Assembly (NCBI RefSeq): GCF_000499385.1
Contig: NW_013654341.1
Coordinates: forward strand, 1 to 15,000
Length of the DNA stretch: 15,000 nucleotides
Source of the DNA: Eimeria necatrix
Lineage: Eukaryota > Apicomplexa > Conoidasida > Eucoccidiorida > Eimeriidae
Direction of reading: 5' to 3'
The position numbers and the translations under genes are program-made. This document shows, piece after piece, positions 8,773-14,883 of the stretch. Position 1 is the stretch's first letter; the number at the start of each line of letters is the position of its first letter. The notes under the pieces were generated by a model, which saw only the letters and a list, made by a program, of their open reading frames with translations, had not been told where the DNA came from and made no database searches.

Positions 8773-9070
8773 TTGATTGTGATAGTGCTGCTGCTGCTCC
8801 TGCTTGTGATGACAATGGTCCTGCTGCTGCTGCTGGTGATGATGATGATGATGCCGCTGCTGCTGCTGCTTCTGCTGCTGATGGTTGCTGCCGCGTTGCC
8901 GTGCATCTGCTGATTGCGGAGCTGTTGATATTGCTGCTGCTGCTGCTGCTGCTGCAGCAGCAGCTTCTGCTGCAGCAGCTGCTGCTGCTGCACCTGCTGC
9001 TGCTGTTTCGACTGCAACATTTGTTTCTGTCTGTTTCCGCTCGTTTTTTTTGCTCTTTCTGCCTCTCCAA
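7746..9070 (-). CDS. Candidate two-exon Ser/Ala/Gln-rich gene with telomere-like intron (hypothetical)
   Basis: I do not recognise a family. The proposed join is complement(7746..8215,8473..about 9070), with a 257-base intron made of telomere-like repeats. The first exon frame has Thr-Leu-Ser-Pro-Ala blocks, a poly-Gln run of about 20, basic repeats (QRQKRQQQKRQQQRRRQW) and an acidic end HAEEAQQSQDQEA. The second exon begins GAEGEEAEVAAGLQRVKTSL, then has poly-Ser, EWGGREWRTASGEAAEGG, poly-Ala with spaced Lys, and a mixed tail ending LQPLLLWRQQ at the stop. The splice phase agrees (A/TT gives Ile), but the donor GTCAAC and the acceptor ACAAG are both weak. A strong donor GTAAGT also lies inside exon 2 at 8144, so the second exon could be as short as 71 bases. 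The 5' end is unresolved, because no in-frame ATG was found near 9070. Overlapping frames (poly-His, poly-Ile, and poly-Asp on the plus strand) are open too. Confidence 0.4.
8225..8468. repeat. Degenerate interstitial telomere-like array (TTTAGGG)
   Basis: About 240 bases of TTTAGGG heptamers in one orientation on the plus strand. The outer parts are nearly pure and the middle is degenerate, with words such as GGGGTTAGGG, GGGATAGGGG and GGGTCTAGGG. It is the longest heptamer tract in the window. It is flanked on both sides by CAG/CTG-rich candidate coding sequence, so it is not a chromosome end; it may be an intron of the minus-strand candidate gene. Confidence 0.9.
8573..8632. repeat. Long pure CTG array (about 20 units)
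   Basis: One of the longest uninterrupted CTG/CAG runs in the window. It reads as poly-Gln in the preferred minus-strand frame and as poly-Cys or poly-Leu on the plus strand. Confidence 0.85.
8655..8865. repeat. CTG array interrupted by GAT blocks
   Basis: About five units alternate a CTG block with a GATGATGAT block, for example GGTGATGATGATGATAGTG followed by TTGCTGCTGCT. In one plus frame this reads Asp and Ala runs. In the preferred minus frame it reads repeats of TLSSSSPAAA. One unit has GATGACGAC in place of GATGATGAT; these changes are silent in the plus Asp frame and also silent in the minus Ser frame (CTA to CTG, TCA to TCG). Confidence 0.75.
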
Positions 9071-9346
9071 TGCATTAACAACTATTTATTCATTTATTAT
9101 TACTAATTATTTATTTATTTAATTATTTATTTTATTTATTTATTTATTTTTGTTTGGTTTTTAGGGCCTCCCTGAACTCGCTGGTGGTGTGGGGCTGCGG
9201 CTTCATCTTTTATGTTTCTGTTTATGGTTTGCTGCTGGCCCCATACTGCTGCATGCATTTGCTGCTGTGGTTCATTTTCGTTTTGGTTTCTTTTTTCAAA
9301 CACAAGGAGATCTTCCCTCTAGCCCCCCTGGATGAAGACAGTCAGC

Positions 9347-9348
<2 letters not shown>
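9071..9348. other. AT-rich tract and unique island with ambiguous coding
   Basis: Positions about 9075-9160 are TTTATT-rich and end in GTTTGGTTTTTAG, a convincing plus-strand 3' splice site. The island after it reads on the plus strand ASLNSLVVWGCGFIFYV, then two hydrophobic stretches and HKEIFPLAPLDEDSQP, which would resemble a small membrane segment. On the minus strand the same DNA contains an ATG-started tail, MKPQPHTTSEFREALKTKQK, ending at a stop near 9145. Either could be an exon. I do not recognise either. Confidence 0.3.
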
Positions 9349-9393
<45 letters not shown>

Positions 9394-9558
9394 GGTTGTT
9401 GCTACTCTTTCTGCTGCTGTTGTTGCTGCTGCTGCTGCTGCTGTGGTTGTTGCTACTCTTTCTGCTGCTGTTGTTGTTGCTGCTGCTGCTGTGGTTGTTG
9501 CTACTCTTTCTGCTGCTGTTGTTGTTGCTGCTGCTGCTGTGGTTGTTGCTACTGTTTC

Positions 9559-9590
<32 letters not shown>

Positions 9591-9592
9591 CA
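9349..9592. repeat. Tandem repeat of about 57-60 bases built on CTG/TTG
   Basis: After a CTG array come four copies of a unit containing GTGGTTGTTGCTACTCTTTC followed by CTG and TTG triplets. The last copy has CTACTG in place of CTACTC. All plus-strand frames remain open. On the minus strand the Gln frame is broken by TAG in each unit, while the Ala/Thr frame stays open. Confidence 0.85.
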
Positions 9593-9849
9593 AGAAGACT
9601 GGGTGTCTTGCTGTTGCTGCTGCGGGTGCTGTTGTTGGGCTGGCTGCTGCTTCTGCTGAGGGGGCTGCTCGTGGTCTCTGTGCTGCAGCCTTCATGTTGC
9701 TGCTGCTGCTGCTGCTGCTGTTAGAACTATTGCTTCTGCTGCGGCTGCTGTTCCTGGTCCTTTTGCTGCTGCTGCAGCTGTCGGTGCTTCTTGTCGAGCT
9801 GCTGCGTTCTGCTGTGGCTGCGGCTCGCGGTTTTCCTGCCTCAACCTTC

Positions 9850-9894
<45 letters not shown>

Positions 9895-10001
9895 TTGCTG
9901 CTCGTGCGTGTTGCAGCCGAAGTGGAAACAGTGCTTATAGGAGATGGCGTTTCTCAGAGGGGCAGGGGGTCCTATGCGCCAGCAGCAGCAGCAGCAGCAA
10001 A

Positions 10002-10033
<32 letters not shown>

Positions 10034-10359
10034 GCCGCAGCCGGCACGTAGGAGGAAGGGGCAGCAGGAGCCGCAGCAGAGGTGCGGCTTAAGCAGCAAT
10101 TACAGTTTGGTGCTGCTGCAGCCACTACAGCAGCAGCTGCTGCTCCGGTAACCTGTTGCTGCTGCACTCTGTTGACTGCAAGAGCAGCAGCAGCAGCAGC
10201 AGCAAAGCTACAGCTTCTTTCTCGCATGCACGTGTATCGGCAACTGCGCAGCAGCAACAGCAGCAACAGCAGCAACAGCAGCAACAGCAGCAACAGCAGT
10301 AACATCAAATGAAGTGTTGTGACGCCTCCAGATACTAAAAGAAGCAAAGGCGGGAGAGG
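9593..10359. other. CAG/CTG-rich region with no resolved gene; triplet strand switch near 9.95 kb
   Basis: CTG dominates on the plus strand up to about 9905 and CAG from about 9980. A plus frame reads VAAEVETVLIGDGVSQRGRG, then poly-Ala and an Arg/Ser/Gly tail SRSRHVGGRGSRSRSRGAA to a stop at 10092. A minus frame reads APLRNAISYKHCFHFGCN followed by poly-Gln to a stop at 9841. A CAGCAGCAA-type array (about 10250-10298) ends in TAA in the Gln frame, preceded by SKATASFSHARVSATAQ. The last 60 bases are unique and without features. Confidence 0.4.
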
Positions 10360-10757
10360 GCTAGCTGCAAGTAGCTGCAGCTAGTTGCAGCTAGCTGCAG
10401 CAACAAGCCGCAGCTAGCAGCAGCTAGCTGCGGCTGGCTGTGGCTAGCTGCTGTCCACGACTCGCTGCTGCTTCTAGCTAGCTACAGCTAGCGACACCCA
10501 GGTTTGGCTAGCTGCACATAGCTTTAGCTAGCTGTGCATCTTCGCAGCTAGCTGCAGCTAGCTGCAGCTAGTGTGGAGGACAGCAGCTAGCTGTGGCTAG
10601 CTGTAGTGGGCCCCGAGCAACTCTGTATACTGACGCCCAGCTGCAGCTAGCTGCTGCTAGCTGCAGCTAGCTGCTGCTAGCTGCAGCTAGCTGCTGCAGC
10701 TAGCTGCTGCAGCTAGCTGCTGCAGCTAGCTGCAGCTAACTTCACATAGCTTCACCA
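10360..10757. repeat. Palindromic GCTAGC-type satellite
   Basis: About 400 bases of tandem and interspersed copies of a unit near AGCTAGCTGC, with variants AGCTAGTTGC, GGCTGGCTGT and AGCTACAGCT. It is interrupted by short unique words, for example around 10605-10640. The core GCAGCTAGCTGC is its own reverse complement, so both strands read the same. The 3' part (10640-10735) is the purest, alternating GCTGCAGCTAGCT and GCTGCTAGCT. It has frequent TAG stops and is presumably noncoding. Confidence 0.9.
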
Positions 10758-10916
10758 AGCTGCAGCTATGTGGAGAGAGCTGCAGCAAGCCGCGTACGGT
10801 GCAATGTACAGCTCGCCACGAATAGTGTACAGTAGCAGCAGCAGCAGCAGCAGCGACAGCAGCAGCAGCAGGCAGCTGCAGTGCAGCTACAGCAGCCGCC
10901 AGCTGAGCAGCATTAG

Positions 10917-11155
10917 CAGCTGCCGGAGCAGCTGCAGCAGCTGCAGCAGCCACAGCAGCAGCAGCGGCAGCAGCAGCAGCAGCAGCATGCAGGCAGCTGC
11001 TCAACCCCTCCTTGCTGCTCATGCCTCGCGATTTACTTCTGCTCAGCAGCAGCAGCCGGCGCTGCGCCTGCAGCACAGTTTGCTGCTGCTGAGCAGCAGC
11101 TGGCGCTGCAGCACTGCTTCGCTGCTGCTGCTGGGGGAAAGCCGCAGCCTGCAGC

Positions 11156-11190
<35 letters not shown>

Positions 11191-11788
11191 GGCCAGGTGA
11201 CCCTGGGGGCTGCATGCATGCAAATCAGAAGATCTTTTTGGCCAAACGCCCCGCCCAAGTGGCCCCGAATTGGGGCATTTGGAAGCTGCTGCTGCAGTTG
11301 CTGCAGGTGCTGCAGCTTGTTTTAATTTACTTTGTTTTATTTTACTCTTTATTTCATTTATTTTGTTTATTTCAATGTGTAGAGGGGGCAGTGCCCCCAG
11401 GGCGGTCTGCCTGTGCTGCAGCAGCAGCAGCAACAGCAGCAGCAGCAACAGCAGCAGCAGCAACAGCAGCAGCAGCAACAGCAGCAGCAGCAACAGCAGC
11501 AGCAAGACGTCCCTGGGGGTGTGCAGCAGATACATTTGTGCCTGGGCCGGCGAACGCTCGGCGATAGCAGCAGCAGCAGCAACAGCAACAGCAGCAGCAA
11601 CACAGCAGCGGCGCCAGCAGCAGCAGCAGGAACGACCGCAGCAGCCACGGCAATGCAAAGTGCTGCAGCAGCAACAGCAGCCGCCGCACCAACACAACCG
11701 CAGCGGGAGCGGCAGCAGCAAGAGCTGCAGATTTACCAACAGCAACAACAGCAGCAGCAAAATGAAAAAAAGCTGCACCAACGCCGGG

Positions 11789-11840
<52 letters not shown>

Positions 11841-11850
11841 CGATCCCTAG
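10917..11850 (+). CDS. Candidate two-exon Gln/Ala-rich gene (hypothetical)
   Basis: I do not recognise the product. The proposed join is (10917..11306,11383..11850), about 285 residues, with the stop at 11848. In the Gln frame exon 1 reads PEQLQQLQQPQQQQ, then AAQFAAAEQQLALQHCFAA, poly-Gln, GPGDPGGC and a mixed segment MHANQKIFLAKRPAQVAPNW ending WKLLLQLLQ. The donor CAG/GTGCTG is phase 0. The 76-base intron is T-rich and ends in TTTCAATGTGTAG. Exon 2 starts RGQCPQGGLPVLQQQ, then a long poly-Gln, DVPGGVQQIHLCLGRRTLGD, Ser/Ala/Thr-rich sequence, and RERQQQELQIY ... NEKKLHQRREE before a last poly-Gln. CAA/CAG mixing is silent in this frame. The start codon is unknown; ATG at 11214 would give a shorter protein. 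A rival plus-strand Ser frame begins at ATG 10768 (MWRELQQAAYGAMYSS), another spans 11270-11986, and the minus strand is open too. Confidence 0.4.
11211..11222. promoter_or_regulatory. TGCATGCATGCA palindrome, AP2-type motif
   Basis: A 12-base palindrome containing two overlapping TGCATGCA words. GCATGC-type words are established binding motifs for apicomplexan AP2 transcription factors. Here it overlaps an ATG (11214) in the Gln frame of the candidate gene, so it may be either a promoter element of a gene starting nearby or simply coding sequence. Confidence 0.35.
11416..11505. repeat. CAG/CAA array with 15-base period
   Basis: Repeats of (CAG)4CAA in register, at least five periods. CAG and CAA both encode Gln on the plus strand, so the variation is silent in the Gln frame. 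The array lies in exon 2 of the candidate gene. Confidence 0.85.
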
Positions 11851-11954
11851 CAAAAGACACCGAAGAAGCAGCAGTGCAAACAGCACCGCAGTCAGCCGCA
11901 GTGATGTGCCCAGCAACAGCAACATCAATAATACCAGCAGCAGCAGCAGCAGCA

Positions 11955-11985
<31 letters not shown>

Positions 11986-12144
11986 AGGGCTACGGCTCCA
12001 GGAGGAAGACAACTTTAACAGAAGTTGAAATAAAACATAAATTATTAAATTTAATTAATTAAATATGCTTAATTGCTAGCAGCAGCAACAGAAGCTGCAG
12101 ACAGACCAGCAGGGGGCCTCCTGGGGCCCCGGCATGCAGCAACC

Positions 12145-12164
12145 TCAGGTGTCTATACACCTGA
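12145..12164. repeat. Single-copy hairpin TCAGGTGT-CTAT-ACACCTGA
   Basis: A perfect inverted repeat with 8-base arms, the longest-armed of the dispersed copies. It shares CAGGTGTCT, ACACCTG and the following AAA with the copy at 1455, 10.7 kb away. Confidence 0.8.
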
Positions 12165-12287
12165 AAATGTACGCGTGCAGCTCTCTTGTTTTTAATTAAA
12201 TGTATTTTTTAATTAATGCAGTATCTTCTGCAGAAGCAGAGAAGAACAAGAGGCCGAACTGCCTGCCTGCGAAGGCATGCGTGCAAC

Positions 12288-12335
<48 letters not shown>

Positions 12336-12610
12336 GACACATCCTCTCTCGCTTCTTCCTGAGGCTGGCTCTTGGAGTCCAGCAGCACAGCAGCTGCGCT
12401 GCAGCCTACGGCGCTGCAGGGAATAACAGCAGCAGCTGCTGCTGCTGTTACTGCAGCAGCAACAGCAACTGCTGTTGCAGCAGCAGCAGCAGCTGCTGCT
12501 GCTGCTGCAGCGTCCTCTGCTGCTGCAGATCAATAGCAGGAGCTACAGAACACGCTCGAGGCACTCACAACTTCAAACCCTCCCTCCTCCTTGGGAGCCT
12601 CCGCGTAAAA

Positions 12611-12644
12611 CCCCAAACCCTAAACCCTAATTTAGGGTTTAGGA
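12611..12644. repeat. Inverted junction of telomere-like heptamers
   Basis: AAACCCT heptamers run directly into TTTAGGG heptamers with only an AATT centre between them, giving an inverted repeat with arms of about 12 bases. The order is C-rich then G-rich, the opposite of what end-to-end fusion of two chromosome ends would leave. Confidence 0.85.
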
Positions 12645-12653
12645 GCAACTCAC

Positions 12654-12701
12654 GGTCCTCCTACGTGAGCACCGTAGTGCCCCCACGTGGAAGCTGCCCA
12701 T
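12654..12701 (-). CDS. Candidate short first exon facing away from SEC22
   Basis: A 16-codon stretch from ATG at 12701, beginning MGSFHVGALRCSRRRT, ends exactly at a consensus-like donor ACC/GTGAGT. The ATG directly follows CCCTAA. Further along on the minus strand, at about 12625-12572, an open segment FYAEAPKEEGGFEV ends at another GTGAGT donor. The intron between the two would be only about 34 bases if the nearest TTTAG is the acceptor, which is suspiciously short. I do not recognise the product; it may be chance sequence between repeats. Confidence 0.2.
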
Positions 12702-12729
12702 TAGGGTTTAGGGCCCGGAGCTGGGGCCG

Positions 12730-12791
12730 GGGTTTAGGGTTTAGGGTTTAGGGTCTAGGGACTAGGGTTTAGGGTTTAGGGTTTAGGGTTT
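12730..12791. repeat. Telomere-like TTTAGGG tract upstream of SEC22
   Basis: Heptamers of TTTAGGG with one degenerate patch (GGTCTAGGGACTAGGG). It ends at TTTG, leaving only about five bases before the SEC22 ATG. It must therefore be the core promoter or 5' leader of the gene. Confidence 0.9.
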
Positions 12792-12795
12792 GAAG

Positions 12796-12867
12796 ATGTG
12801 CGACGTGACCTTCATTGCCCGGACCTCGGACGGTCTGCTGCTGGCGGAGGCTTGGTCGCCGCACTTC

Positions 12868-12901
<34 letters not shown>

Positions 12902-13020
12902 ACATGCAGCAGCAGGAGCAGCAGCAGCTGAAGCAGCAAGTCAAGGGCGTGCTGCAGCGGCTGCAGGGAGGGGCACCTCAGGGGGCCATAGAGGCGGGGC
13001 GCCTGCGATTCTAGTAAGGC

Positions 13021-13054
<34 letters not shown>

Positions 13055-13080
13055 TGCTGCTGTAGCGGCTGCTGCTGCTT

Positions 13081-13115
<35 letters not shown>

Positions 13116-14833
13116 TGTTGATTGTGCGTTCACCTTGCCAGTGCCAATACACCTGAGCTGTTTGTACACCTGAGCTGCCTGTACACCTGAGCTGTCTGTA
13201 CACCTGAGCTGTCTGTACACCTGACTTTGGGGTTGTGCAAGTCTTTTGTCTAATTGCTTTTATTAAAGTTATTTGAGTCTCTCTTTTTAATTATGTTCTT
13301 TTGTCTTTTTATTTATTCTGGAGTGTCTGTACAGCTGAGTGTGGGGTGTCTGTACACTTGGGAAAGCGGTGGCTGTCTGTGTCTGTACACCTGGGAGGGT
13401 GTGGGGTGTCTGTACACCTGGGGAAGTGTGGGGTGTCTGTACACCTGGGCAGTTGGGGAGTCTGGGGTGTCTGTACACCTGGGCAGTGTGGGGTGTCAAT
13501 ACACCTGGAAATTGTGGGGTGTCTGTCCACCTCGCCGCTTTGGGGTGTCTTTCCGCCTTGCCCCTGTGGGGTGTCTGTACACCCGGCAGTGTGGGGTGTG
13601 GGGTGTCTGTACACCTGAAAGTGTGTGTGGGGTGTCTGTACACCCGGGAGTCTGGGGTGTCTGTCCACCTGGGCGTGTGGGGTGTCTGTACACCTGAGAG
13701 TGTGGGGTGTCTGTACACCTGGCCTTGTGGGATGTCTGTCCACCTGAGAGTGTGGGGTGTCTGTCCACCAGAGAGTGTGGGGTGTCTGTACACCAGGCCC
13801 CTGTGGGGTGTCTGTATACCAGCGAGTGTGGGGTGTCTGGGGTCAATTTTTTGCGCTTTTAGCGTGTCTGTACACCAGAGAGCGTGGGGTGTCTGTACAC
13901 CAGCGAGTGTGGGGTGTCTGTGGGGTCATTTGTTTGCGTGTTTGGGGTGTCTGTACACCAGAGTGTGGGGTGTCTGTGGGGTCATTTGTTTGCGTGTTTG
14001 GGGTGTCTGTACACCAGAGTGTGGGGTGTCTGTGGGGTCATTTGTTTGCGTGTTTGGGGTGTCTGTACACCAGAGAGTGTGGGGTGTCTGTGGGGTCATT
14101 TTTTTGCGTTTTTGGCTGTCTGTACACCAGCGAGTGTGGGGTGTCTGGGGTCATTTGTTTGCGTGTTTGGGGTGTCTGTACACCAGAGTGTGGGGTGTCT
14201 GTGGGGTGATTTGTTTGCGTGTTTGGGGTGTCTGTACACCGGAGTGTGGGGTGTCTGGGGTCATTTTTTGCGCTTTTTTCAGCTACAAAGTGAGCCAAGG
14301 CGTGTCTTACTTGACAGTTTGTGCTGCTGCTTATCCGCGGCGTTTGGCGTTTTGTTTTTTGGAAGAAATTTCGAATTCTTTCGAAGACGAACTTCGCCTT
14401 TCTTTCGGCGCCCGCGGAGTCGACGTTTTTGCAATGCTCGAGACCCTCGAGACTCCCTACCACTTCATCAAGTTCGGTCCGCAGCAACTTTTTATTTATT
14501 TATTTATTATTTATTTATTATTTATTTGTTTATTATTTATTTATTTATTATTTATTTATTATTTATTATTTATTTATTTATTTATTTAGTTAGTTAGTTT
14601 GTTTGTTTGTTTGTTTGTTTGCTTGTTTGTTTGTTTATTTATTTATTTGTTTATTTATTTATTAAATTTATTTATTTATTAACTATTTATTTATTTATTT
14701 GTTTATTTATTTGTTTGTTTGTTTATTTGTGTTTGTTTGTTTGTTTATTCGGTTTTGGTGCTTTTGGTTCGGCCAGTTAGAGCCAACAGTCTTTAATTGC
14801 AAGTCAGGGAAACGCCGCGTGCAAACGCCAGCT

Positions 14834-14883
<50 letters not shown>

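Larger units (their letters stand above)
11851..12795. other. Region between the Gln-rich candidate and SEC22: arrays, AT-rich DNA and possible exons
   Basis: This contains a CAG/CTG block at about 11938-11985, AT-rich DNA at about 12025-12072 and 12189-12220, and a hairpin at 12145. A strong plus-strand acceptor (TTTTTTAATTAATGCAG, ending at 12219) is followed by open frames with poly-Ser (KNKRPNCLPAKACVQP) or poly-Gln (EEQEAELPACEGMRATQ). Around 11980-12035 a plus frame reads EGYGSRRKTTLTEVEIKHK to a stop. After 12600 the DNA is telomere-like heptamers with a short unique island. A gene on either strand is possible, but I see no recognisable family. Confidence 0.35.
13014..14282 (+). other. 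SEC22 intron 1 (1.27 kb), mostly minisatellite
   Basis: Donor A/GTAAGG at 13014; acceptor TTGCGCTTTTTTCAG ending at 14282. In order it contains two CTG arrays (13021-13049 and 13081-13112), a 20-base repeat block (13138-13221), a T-rich unique stretch (13225-13320), a block of 28-35 base repeats (13321-13830), and a higher-order block of about 55 bases (13831-14282). The plus-strand frames across the repeats (Cys/Val/Gly-rich) and the minus-strand frames (Thr/Pro/His-rich) are open because of the repeat period and are not taken as genes. Confidence 0.85.

Noticed and set aside
11214..11306. Resemblance of NQKIFLAKRP to the N-terminus of medium-chain NADP-dependent oxidoreductases (N-R-x-I-x-L-A-x-R-P)
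   Set aside because: The match is only about ten residues, the following Gly-x-Pro is missing, and the sequence runs into poly-Gln with no nucleotide-binding segment.
10726..12012. A 428-codon minus-strand open frame
   Set aside because: Its first half is mainly poly-Leu and poly-Cys from CAG arrays read on the opposite strand. The later Ala/Gln part overlaps the better plus-strand Gln frame. It may be partly real but is not supported as one gene.
13254..14282. Long plus-strand open frames rich in Cys, Val and Gly, and minus-strand frames rich in Thr, Pro and His, across the TGTACACC repeats
   Set aside because: They follow the repeat unit, lie wholly inside SEC22 intron 1 as fixed by exact protein matches on both sides, and have no non-repeat content.
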